Positions 51,325-59,104 of a stretch of 63,097 bases of DNA are shown in pieces. This DNA is from Psittacicella hinzii (GTDB taxonomy: Bacteria > Pseudomonadota > Gammaproteobacteria > Enterobacterales > Psittacicellaceae), in NCBI RefSeq assembly GCF_003585885.1, contig NZ_NRHC01000001.1, positions 1 through 63,097 of the forward strand. The letters are read 5' to 3'. Under the pieces are notes generated by a model, which was not told the origin of the DNA, ran no database searches, and worked only from the letters and a program-made list of their open reading frames with translations. Both the position numbers and the translations under genes were made by a program. Positions within the stretch are counted from its first letter, which is position 1. Every line of letters begins with the position of its first letter.

Positions 51325-52504
51325 TCATGCTTAGTTAAACCTAGGTCTGAGTTAGTGCTTTAGAGCTTCAATCTAACTCTACTCTAGCTAGGTTATTAAG
51401 GATGAAATTTTTTATTATTAACCATTAATTTTTAAACTATTTGTATGTTTAGTCTAGTTCATTCGAAAAACTTTATAGCTTTTTAATTATCCCCTTATTT
51501 TCTTGTTAACTATCTTACTTTATTGACTAGTTACCTTTACTATCTTACCTAGCTACTTGCTCTTTTTAAATAACAAAACTAGAGCTTAGCTTGAAGAAAG
51601 TTAATTTAAAAATGGTAGCTGTATAACAAGTTAATAAGTAACGGTAGACAAAATACAAGAAAAACTTTGATTAAATAAAAGCCCCATAAATTTTTTCGAA
51701 GTAACTACCTAATTTTATACACAAGTGTATCCGCTCTCTTGAGAGTACGATTTCTATATACTCTTTTTAAAACAGAGATTTAATACTTAATATATAGAAA
51801 AACTTGTTTATTTAACTTAGATAGAATTAGGATTATGGTCAGTAAGCCTCCCTGTAGAAAGGTTATTTGCAAGCGCTTCATTTGTATAGATCCCCTTTTG
51901 CTTTTATACAAACATTTAACATCTAACAGCAAATGCAAATATAGAGGTAACTAGGTTCTTACAACTGAATCTTGCAAAGTTAACTTGTGACTTACATAAT
52001 TACCATGGCTATAAGGATACTCCTTATCCTGGTAAACATGTAGCAAACTAAGAAATTAACCAAGAAGATAAATAAGTAGTTAAATTCTTAACTCCTCCTT
52101 AACTAAAGGTAAAGGTAGATTGTTGCAATCTCCAAGCTTCTGGTTATATTTGTTAGACAAACTACAAGTTAACCTTATGTAACTGTTATAGACAACTGTG
52201 AAAGTTGCAACTATAGATATAACTAGTTAACTAAAGTTATAAAACTTTACACTAGTTACTGGTTTTTGAGGTAAGGCTTATTAGGATAGCTTTTTAGTTA
52301 GGAGAAAAAAACTGCTCTAGAAGCTAACCTAGTTTAACCTTGAGAACTAGCTTAACTTGTTTTACAACTTTGACTTAGTTTTACCCTTTATAAGTAAAAC
52401 GGTAAAAGTTATAAGCTTTATAACTCTTTCTACATTTACCCCAAAATCTTAATAATGAACTAAGACAATAAACATACAAAGTAACAACAAAGAGGAGATA
52501 TCCC
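51325..52504 (+). other. 1.2-kb non-coding region with many predicted RNA structures
   Basis: No credible gene. Predicted folds: a nested hairpin at 51338-51394 (AACCTAG/CTAGGTT outside, GAGTTAG/CTAACTC inside); ATACAC/GTGTAT at 51718-51731 and CTCTC/GAGAG at 51735-51746; a two-layer fold at 51864-51941 (TATTTGCA/TGCAAATA enclosing TTTGTATA/TATACAAA); TTACCA...ATAAGGA/TCCTTAT...TGGTAA at 52000-52035; AGATTG/CAATCT at 52117-52131. No terminator with a T-run before the SemiSWEET gene, so it could be a long leader of the SemiSWEET-rlmE transcript or decayed coding sequence. Confidence 0.4.
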
Positions 52505-52786
52505 GTGTCTAAATCAAATGAAAAATTCTTTACAGCATTAGGTTGGGTTGCTACTTGTACTTCAATGTTAATGTACGTTGCGTACATTCCACAAATTGTA
52601 AACAGCTTAAACGGGGTTAAAGGTGACTTTATTCAACCAATGGCTGCAGGGGTTAACTGTACTCTGTAGGTACTTTATGGTTTATTTAAACCACAAAGAG
52701 ATTTACCTCTAGCTGTAGCTAATATGCCTGGAGTAGTGTTTGGTTTCTTAGCTTCTGCTCTAGCATTAATTAATCACTTATCATAA
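52505..52786 (+). pseudogene. SemiSWEET sugar transporter interrupted by an in-frame TAG
   Basis: GTG at 52505 with a strong ribosome site (GAGGAG at 52492-52497) opens a 93-codon frame ending in TAA at 52784, broken only by TAG at codon 55 (52667-52669). The translation is a three-helix SemiSWEET: GWVATCTSMLMYVAYIPQIV (with the PQ motif), a central NCTL-stop-VLYGLFKP, and LPLAVANMPGVVFGFLASALALIN. In relatives the stopped position is Trp (NCTLWVLYG), so TGG to TAG is a single change. The rest of the frame, including the third helix, is undamaged. Either a very recent pseudogene or a gene needing amber readthrough. SemiSWEETs form homodimers that carry sugars passively. It sits 29 bp before rlmE. 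Confidence 0.82.
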
Positions 52787-52815
52787 GGTAATTTTCTAAA
52801 GAAGCTTAACTCTTT

Positions 52816-53451
52816 ATGGCAAAGAAAAATATTTCAGTAAGTTCTCGTCGTTGGTTAAATGAGCACTTTAAAGATCAATATGTACAAAAAGCTCATGCCA
52901 ATAAACTAAGATCACGAGCTTACTTTAAATTAGAAGAAATCCAAAAAGTCGATCGCATTTTTCATAAAGACATGATCGTAGTTGACTTAGGAGCAGCACC
53001 TGGAGGCTGGTCGCAATACGCTTCTACTGTTATCGGTGAAAAAGGTAAAGTTATTGCCTGCGATATTCTCAACATGGATCCTTTATTCAATGTTGACTTT
53101 TTACAAGGTGACTTTCGTGATCAGGCTGTACTTGAAAAGTTAATCGAAATGATTGATGGTCGTCCAGTAGATGTAATTCTTTCTGATATGGCACCAAACT
53201 TTTCAGGTAACCCAAACGTGGATATTCCACGCGCTATGTACTTATGTGAGTTAGCTTTAGAAATGGTCAAAGACTGTTTAACTAAAGGCGGAAGCTTTGT
53301 AATCAAAATCTTCCACGGCGAAGGCTTTGAAGAATATTTAAAAGAAGTTCGTCGTCTTTTTAAAACAGTTCGTATCCGTAAGCCAGATGCTTCGCGTGAC
53401 CGTTCGCGTGAAGTGTACATAGTAGCCCTTGATTACAAAGGCACTAATTAA
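52816..53451 (+). CDS. rlmE: 23S rRNA (uridine-2'-O)-methyltransferase RlmE
   Basis: A 211-residue FtsJ/RlmE that methylates U2552 in the 23S A-loop using S-adenosylmethionine. [31 protein letters not shown] (catalytic Lys near 38), [15 protein letters not shown] (SAM loop near 55-69), [10 protein letters not shown] (Asp near 124), [15 protein letters not shown] (Lys near 164) and [11 protein letters not shown] (Glu near 199) complete the K-D-K-E set. In E. coli it is followed by ftsH, which is absent here; a terminator follows instead. Possibly co-transcribed with the interrupted SemiSWEET gene. Confidence 0.97.
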   Translation: MAKKNISVSSRRWLNEHFKDQYVQKAHANKLRSRAYFKLEEIQKVDRIFHKDMIVVDLGAAPGGWSQYASTVIGEKGKVIACDILNMDPLFNVDFLQGDFRDQAVLEKLIEMIDGRPVDVILSDMAPNFSGNPNVDIPRAMYLCELALEMVKDCLTKGGSFVIKIFHGEGFEEYLKEVRRLFKTVRIRKPDASRDRSREVYIVALDYKGTN

Positions 53452-53494
53452 TAATTTTTGAGATTATTAATTGTTTCTCAATTTTCATAAATTT

Positions 53495-53525
53495 AAGACC
53501 TAGGGCTTACGCCTTAGGTCTTTAT
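53495..53525 (+). terminator. rlmE terminator
   Basis: AAGACCTAGGGC (53495-53506) pairs with 53511-53522 (one G-U), TTAC loop, T-rich tail. Confidence 0.82.
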
Positions 53526-53542
53526 TATTTCTCATTAATTAC

Positions 53543-53551
53543 TGTTATAAT
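53543..53551 (+). promoter_or_regulatory. speA upstream promoter (P1)
   Basis: TGTTATAAT extended -10, part of an ACTGTTATAAT word repeated 32 bp downstream. Confidence 0.55.
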
Positions 53552-53554
53552 CGT

Positions 53555-53583
53555 TTGCTTAAACTGTTATAATATACTGGCAA
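53555..53583 (+). promoter_or_regulatory. speA main promoter (P2)
   Basis: TTGCTT (53555-53560), 17-bp spacer ending in TGT, TATAAT (53578-53583). Confidence 0.75.
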
Positions 53584-53687
53584 GTTTTTGCTCCTTATCT
53601 TGTTGGAAAATACTATTGGTTAATTGTATTTTTACAGGTCAATTGTATTTTCACGGGTTTTAATTTTACTATTTAGGAGATTAAGCA

Positions 53688-55649
53688 GTGGCTGAACCTA
53701 TTGCTCCTTCAATTACACCTCTTTCGCATATTGCAAGAGAAGGGAATGAACAAACACTACGCGAAGTAAGTAACATTCAATACTGGGGAATGAACTACTA
53801 TAATGTAGATGAAAACGGTGATATATACGTTTGTCCAAATCCAGACAAACCAAAAAATCGTATCTCTCTAAAAAAACTAGCTCAACGTATGGAAGAATCA
53901 TACGGCGCACGTTTACCTGCATTATTTTGTTTCCCGCAAATTATTAAGCATCGTTTACGTTCGATTAATAAAGCTTTTAGTGATGTAATTAAAGATTACG
54001 ATTACAAAGGTGAATATACACTAGTTTACCCTATTAAAGTAAACCAACACCGTCGTGTAGTTGAAGCTCTAAAACATTCAGAGCAAAAATATGGTCTTGA
54101 AGCTGGTTCAAAAGCTGAATTAATGGCAGTAATTGCCCAAGCTGGACTAAAAAAACATACTATTGTATGTAATGGTTACAAAGATTTAGAGTATGTTCGT
54201 TATGCCTTAATGGCAGAAAAACTTGGACATAAAGTTTATCTAGTTATTGAAAAACTATCAGAAATCTACTTAGTACTCGAAGAATCTGAGCGTCTAGGTG
54301 TACACCCTCGTCTAGGGGTACGTGCGCGTCTAGCGTCACAAGGTGCCGGTAAATGGCAATCTTCAGGTGGTGAGAAATCAAAATTTGGTCTGTCATCAAC
54401 TCAAGTACTACGTTTAGTAGAAATCTTACGTGAAGAAAACAAACTAGATTGTTTACAACTTCTACACTTCCACTTAGGTTCACAATTAGGTAGTATCCGT
54501 GATATTGCTACCGGTGTCCGTGAATCTGCTCGTTTTTACGTTGAGTTAGCTAAACTTGGCGTTAATATCAAATGCTTTGACGTAGGTGGCGGTCTTGGGG
54601 TTGACTATGATGGTAGCCGTGTAGGTTCTGATCGTTCAGTTGACTATGGTCTACGTGAATATGCCGAAACTATTATCTGGGGTATTGGGCAAATTTGTGA
54701 TGACAATAACTTACCACACCCAGATATTTTCACGGAATCAGGACGTGCAACTACAGCACACCACGCTATCCTAATCTCAAACGTAATTGGGGTTGAGCGT
54801 TACCAAGCGCAAGAACTAGAACCACCAAAAGAGACTGATCCAACAGTACTACACTCTTTATGGGAAACTTGGGAAAGTATTAATACTAACCGTGATAAAC
54901 GTGCTTTACGTACGTGGATTCACGAAGGTCAATTTGACCTTGAAGATGTGCACCAACAATACATTGTGGGTACAATTAGTCTTGAACAACGTGCATACGC
55001 TGAACAACTTTACTTAAACATTTGTTCAGAAGTAGCTAAATTATTTACTACGCAAAACCGTTCACACCGTCAAGTTATTGACGAGTTACAAGAGCGTTTT
55101 GCTGATAAAATCTGGGTTAACTTCAGTTTATTCCAATCATTACCTGATGCTTGGGGGATTGACCAACAGTTCCCAGTAGTCCCAATTAGCCAATTAAATG
55201 ATCCAATTGAACGTCGTGCAGTTTTACTAGATATTACTTGTGACTCCGACGGTTTAGTGGAATCTTATATTGATGGTGACGGGGTAGCTACTACTCTACC
55301 TATGCCAGATTTTGAAGTAGATAATCCTCCACTAATGGGCTTTTTCATGTTAGGGGCATACCAAGAAACACTTGGGAATATGCACAACCTATTTGGGGAT
55401 ACTACCACAATTGATATACGTATTACGGGTAAAGATGAGTTTGAAATCTTAGATCTATACCATGGTAATACTGTGTCTGATATGCTTGAGTATGTGTATA
55501 TCGATCCGAAGAAAATTCTGGAAAGATACCGCGAGCAAATTTATGCTTCGAACTTAAGTCAAACCGACAAAGTTAAATTCTTAAAAGAATTAGAACTAGG
55601 TATGACTGGTTACACTTACCTTGAAGAAGACACAGAAATCGATTATTAA
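53688..55649 (+). CDS. speA: Biosynthetic arginine decarboxylase
   Basis: A 653-residue PLP enzyme converting arginine to agmatine, first step of putrescine synthesis with SpeB. The PLP lysine is Lys117 in [55 protein letters not shown] (PLP phosphate loop), [11 protein letters not shown] and the late CDSDG (active-site Cys) are clear. Length fits SpeA (E. coli 658). The start is GTG with AGGAGA at 53675-53680; no better ATG lies upstream in frame. Forms an operon with speB (14-bp gap), transcribed from two tandem promoters. Confidence 0.97.
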   Translation: MAEPIAPSITPLSHIAREGNEQTLREVSNIQYWGMNYYNVDENGDIYVCPNPDKPKNRISLKKLAQRMEESYGARLPALFCFPQIIKHRLRSINKAFSDVIKDYDYKGEYTLVYPIKVNQHRRVVEALKHSEQKYGLEAGSKAELMAVIAQAGLKKHTIVCNGYKDLEYVRYALMAEKLGHKVYLVIEKLSEIYLVLEESERLGVHPRLGVRARLASQGAGKWQSSGGEKSKFGLSSTQVLRLVEILREENKLDCLQLLHFHLGSQLGSIRDIATGVRESARFYVELAKLGVNIKCFDVGGGLGVDYDGSRVGSDRSVDYGLREYAETIIWGIGQICDDNNLPHPDIFTESGRATTAHHAILISNVIGVERYQAQELEPPKETDPTVLHSLWETWESINTNRDKRALRTWIHEGQFDLEDVHQQYIVGTISLEQRAYAEQLYLNICSEVAKLFTTQNRSHRQVIDELQERFADKIWVNFSLFQSLPDAWGIDQQFPVVPISQLNDPIERRAVLLDITCDSDGLVESYIDGDGVATTLPMPDFEVDNPPLMGFFMLGAYQETLGNMHNLFGDTTTIDIRITGKDEFEILDLYHGNTVSDMLEYVYIDPKKILERYREQIYASNLSQTDKVKFLKELELGMTGYTYLEEDTEIDY

Positions 55650-55663
55650 TTTGCTTAAAGAAG

Positions 55664-56596
55664 ATGAAAACAAATACTAATACTTTAAATCATCGTGAAG
55701 ATATTTCTTTAGTATCTAACAATTTTGGTTTTTTACGTTTACCAATCAACTTTGAACCAGCAACTTCAAATGCAGACTGGGTAATTACAGGGGTACCATT
55801 TGATAGCGCAGTTTCAGGTCGCTCTGGTACACGTTTTGGTGCTGAAGCAATTCGTCGTGCGTCAGTAAACCTAGCTTGGGAACACTGTCGTTTCCCTTGG
55901 ACTTTTGATGTTCGTGAACGTTTAAACATTGTTGACTGTGGTGACTTAGTGTACGCTATGGGTGACAACGCAGACTTTACTGCACGTTTAGAGCAACACG
56001 CAACTAATATGCTCCAAGCTGGTAAACGTTGTTTAACTTTTGGGGGTGATCACTTTATCACTCTGCCATTATTAAGAGCGCATGCTAAACACTTTGGTAA
56101 ACTAGCTTTATTACACTTTGACGCGCATACTGATACTTATGATAATGGTTCTGCCTATGATCATGGTACTATGTTCTACCACGCGCCTAAAGAAGGTCTA
56201 ATTGATCCTAAACACTCTATCCAAGTAGGTATTCGTACCGAATACGATCGTAACTTAGATTACACTGTATTAGATGCACCTACAGCTAACGATCTAACAC
56301 CAGAGCAAATTGTTGCGCGTATCAAAGAAGTAGTTGGTGACATGCCGGTATACTTAACTTTTGATATTGACTGTTTAGATCCAGCTTATGCTCCAGGTAC
56401 AGGTACACCGGTTATTGGTGGTATGACTCCTGACAAGATCTTAAAAGTTATCCGTCAATTATCTGACTTAAATATTGTTGGTATGGATCTGGTTGAAGTA
56501 TCTCCTGCATTCGATCAATCTGACATTACAGCTCTAGCTGGTGCTACTCTAGCGTTAGAAATGCTTTACATGCAAGGTGCTAAAGTTAAAGCTTAA
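55664..56596 (+). CDS. speB: Agmatinase
   Basis: A 310-residue ureohydrolase making putrescine and urea from agmatine. Manganese motifs are complete: GGDH (127-130), FDAHTDTYD (152-160: Asp153, His155, Asp157), [17 protein letters not shown], and the late Glu in [40 protein letters not shown] near the N-terminus is typical of SpeB. In contrast to the arginase-fold gene at 64-939, every ligand is present. Second gene of speA-speB, followed by a strong terminator. Confidence 0.97.
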   Translation: MKTNTNTLNHREDISLVSNNFGFLRLPINFEPATSNADWVITGVPFDSAVSGRSGTRFGAEAIRRASVNLAWEHCRFPWTFDVRERLNIVDCGDLVYAMGDNADFTARLEQHATNMLQAGKRCLTFGGDHFITLPLLRAHAKHFGKLALLHFDAHTDTYDNGSAYDHGTMFYHAPKEGLIDPKHSIQVGIRTEYDRNLDYTVLDAPTANDLTPEQIVARIKEVVGDMPVYLTFDIDCLDPAYAPGTGTPVIGGMTPDKILKVIRQLSDLNIVGMDLVEVSPAFDQSDITALAGATLALEMLYMQGAKVKA

Positions 56597-56707
56597 GCTC
56601 ATAACAAAACTCAGATAAAACACCACAAATAAAACACTAAGGGAAAAATAATTTAGCCAGTAAAAAACTAAATTACCTTACCCTTAAACAAAACTTAAAC
56701 AAAAAAT

Positions 56708-56741
56708 GCTCCTTTTACAGAGGTAAAAGGGGCTTTTTTTT
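56708..56741 (+). terminator. speA-speB terminator
   Basis: GCTCCTTTTAC (56708-56718) pairs with GTAAAAGGGGC (56723-56733, one G-U), AGAG loop, eight T. Confidence 0.92.
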
Positions 56742-56750
56742 GTCAAAACC

Positions 56751-56780
56751 TTGATATTTATCTGCATTTGGTGGTACACT
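56751..56780 (+). promoter_or_regulatory. Promoter of the ZipA-like gene
   Basis: TTGATA (56751-56756), 18-bp spacer ending in TGG, TACACT (56775-56780). Confidence 0.6.
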
Positions 56781-56923
56781 GAAGTAGTAAAAAAATATCT
56801 AAAAAATATAAAAAAATTACTTTATATAAATTACTTTTTTTATATTTAGCATCTCACCGGTACCAGTGAGATAAATTTGGATATTTTTTATCCGAATTTC
56901 CATTATAAAAGCTTTTAAAATTT

Positions 56924-58978
56924 ATGAGTAACAATGCAATGTTCATTTTCTTGCTCTTAGTATGTATCGGCATGTTGCTATTTCTCGGATACCGTTTTAT
57001 TAAACGCAAGCCCCATCAAGATGCAATAAGAACTAACGTAGAAAAGAAAAACTTTCAGGGAGGCGCTCACCTCAAACCAACCGTGAGCCAAAATCTACGT
57101 ACGCAAAACCTTGCGCAAACCCTGCAAAACAATCTTGAAGCCCTCTATGCTCAAGAAAGTAACAAGAGCGCAAGCTCCACTTCTCCTAAAGTAGACACTA
57201 CTTTAGGGCAAGCGAGCGCCCAAACTACGGCAAATGTAACCGGAGCTAATGCCAGCTTTGCTGGGCAAGACCTAAAAGTTACCGGAACTACTGCCTCTTC
57301 AACCAACAACTCAACAAAACAACCACAAGTTGAATTAAAAGGTAACGCTAATAGTGCTGCTGAAAGCTACTTTGGTAAATCCTACACTGTTACAGGGCAA
57401 GCTAAAGAAAGTGCTATTGAGCAAACTAATAAAACTCTAGCAGAAAAAGAGTTTAATATTAATAAAGAGCGAACTATTGCTACGGATAATATTAACTCGG
57501 TTTACAAAATTCGCGAACAAAGACGTTTAGCTCGTGAGCTAAACCCAGAAAAAGAACTTTCTTTAACCGAAGAACGTAACTTAAAAGACAAGGCTAAACC
57601 AGCAACTAATGTTGCAACCAATGCCACGAATACTCCTAAAACTACTACAGTTAACCCTAGTCGAGGAGCTACCCCAATTAAAGCTCCTGAGATTGCTAAG
57701 TTAACTGAACTAGTAAACAAAGCAAGTAACGCATCTACTGCTACGCCAGCAGGAGCTAAAGCGCAAGCTGGAACTCAAGAGCAAGTAACTAACTCTGCTC
57801 ATGCTTCTGCGCAAGCAACAAGCGCAACAGCTACGAGTAAAGTTGCAAATAACGCAGGAAATGCGCCTAAGCAGGCAAGCACAGCTAAAACCACTAGCCA
57901 AGCTCAAGCTACCCCAGCAACTAATAGCGCTCCTGCTACTAAAAGCGCTCAAGCAAATGTTGACGTCAACTTGCTACAAAAGTTACTTAAAGAGCTAAAC
58001 AAAGTTGCCCAAACTAATCCAGCCCTTTATCAACAAATCATGGCTTTAATCCAAAACAAAGCAGATAAAGAGCAAGCTCCGCAAAAAGCTAGCGCCCAAG
58101 GAGCTCAAGGTGCGCAAGGTACCCAAGGGAACCAAGGAGCACAAGGATCAACTCAAGCAACTGTTAAAGCTTCTGCAGCAAATTCTGCAACAGCTTCAGC
58201 AGCAAGCGCCTCAAGTGCTACTCCGGCAACTAAGGCAAATGCAACAGCTAGTGGCAAAGAAGTCCAAGCAAGTGCTAACCCTGTTAAAGTCAACGAAACT
58301 AAAGCACAAAACATCGTTGAATCTGCCGAAGAGGTTGCGGAAGCGGTAACTGGTTATCAACAAAACCTTGCACAAATTGCTCGCCAACGTGCGCAAACTA
58401 AAAGTGCACAAGTTGCTCCTGCAAAAGTAGAGCCTTATGTGGAAAAAGATCCTGTCGTGCTTAAACTAAATTCTTTATTTGAGCACCCAGAGCAGTACAT
58501 AGTGTTTAAAGTAAAACACCAACGTAGTGCTGATATCTCTGCTTCCCGTTTAAACAACATTCTGCGAAATCTCGATTCTGACTTTAACGAGAATATTGTT
58601 AACTATACTACCTTTGTCGGAGATCAAAATCGTTTAAGTTATAACAATGTCTGGCGTCCATCTAGTTCGTCTTCCCAAGAGATTGTTATCTACTATCTCT
58701 TTAATGAGTTTGGTCAATGGATTGGCGAAAATCAAAGAGAAAGTTACAAGTACTTATACATTTATGTCTCTCGTCGTATTTTAAGTAATGACGAAGCTTT
58801 ATCAATTCTTATTACCCAATTAACTAAGATCTGTGATAAGCTTTCAGCTTACTTAGACTTACGTGGAACTATCTTTAAATCGGTACAACTTTGTGCTCCA
58901 CCAGCAAGTATTCGTCGTCAAGTAAACGACGTTCTTGCCCAAGGTGAAGTTGTGCGTCATAGCTCACGTTTTCAATAA
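56924..58978 (+). CDS. ZipA-like cell division protein
   Basis: A 684-residue protein; E. coli ZipA is 328. A single N-terminal membrane helix (MFIFLLLVCIGMLLFLGYRF, residues 6-25) is followed by a basic stretch (IKRKPHQ), as in ZipA. Residues 25-500 are an A/Q/T/N/S-rich linker with a collagen-like run (GAQGAQGTQGNQGAQG near 390-405). Residues about 507-680 fit the ZipA FtsZ-binding fold: YIVFKVKHQRSADISASRLNNILRNL, then YLYIYVSRRILSNDEALSILITQLTKICDKLSAYLDLRG.. and a closing PPASIRRQVNDVLAQ helix. ZipA tethers FtsZ to the membrane. Identification rests on topology and C-terminal pattern rather than strong identity; ligA, its usual neighbour, is absent. Confidence 0.62.
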   Translation: MSNNAMFIFLLLVCIGMLLFLGYRFIKRKPHQDAIRTNVEKKNFQGGAHLKPTVSQNLRTQNLAQTLQNNLEALYAQESNKSASSTSPKVDTTLGQASAQTTANVTGANASFAGQDLKVTGTTASSTNNSTKQPQVELKGNANSAAESYFGKSYTVTGQAKESAIEQTNKTLAEKEFNINKERTIATDNINSVYKIREQRRLARELNPEKELSLTEERNLKDKAKPATNVATNATNTPKTTTVNPSRGATPIKAPEIAKLTELVNKASNASTATPAGAKAQAGTQEQVTNSAHASAQATSATATSKVANNAGNAPKQASTAKTTSQAQATPATNSAPATKSAQANVDVNLLQKLLKELNKVAQTNPALYQQIMALIQNKADKEQAPQKASAQGAQGAQGTQGNQGAQGSTQATVKASAANSATASAASASSATPATKANATASGKEVQASANPVKVNETKAQNIVESAEEVAEAVTGYQQNLAQIARQRAQTKSAQVAPAKVEPYVEKDPVVLKLNSLFEHPEQYIVFKVKHQRSADISASRLNNILRNLDSDFNENIVNYTTFVGDQNRLSYNNVWRPSSSSSQEIVIYYLFNEFGQWIGENQRESYKYLYIYVSRRILSNDEALSILITQLTKICDKLSAYLDLRGTIFKSVQLCAPPASIRRQVNDVLAQGEVVRHSSRFQ

Positions 58979-58984
58979 ACGTTT

Positions 58985-59007
58985 AAGACCAGCCATAGGC
59001 TGGTCTT
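58985..59007 (+). terminator. Terminator after the ZipA-like gene
   Basis: Perfect 10-bp stem AAGACCAGCC (58985-58994) / GGCTGGTCTT (58998-59007); modest T-rich tail. Confidence 0.75.
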
Positions 59008-59052
59008 TACTTTTGAGAAAATTATCACTATAAACTATTTAGTTTAAAGATA

Positions 59053-59061
59053 TGTTAAAAT
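59053..59061 (+). promoter_or_regulatory. Extended -10 candidate for the PBP1a gene
   Basis: TGTTAAAAT 43 bp upstream of the start codon; no clear -35. Confidence 0.5.
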
Positions 59062-59104
59062 AAACCGTTAGAAAAAACATTAGTTTTAGTTTGTAAAACT
59101 TAGC

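Larger units (their letters stand above)
56597..56923. other. Spacer speB / ZipA-like gene with a hairpin-containing leader
   Basis: 327 bp. speB terminator, promoter at 56751-56780, then two hairpins in the leader: ATCTCAC/GTGAGAT (56851-56872) enclosing a GGTACC core, and TTTGGATA/TATCCGAA (about 56877-56896), 27 bp before the start codon. Confidence 0.6.

Noticed and set aside
52381..52587. 68-residue minus-strand frame over the SemiSWEET start
   Set aside because: Overlaps a recognisable gene on the other strand and has no recognisable sequence.
52667..52669. TAG read as pyrrolysine or a genome-wide recoded UAG
   Set aside because: Other genes in the window end in TAG (the arginase-like gene, the uvrC N-half), prfA is intact, and the conserved residue here is Trp.
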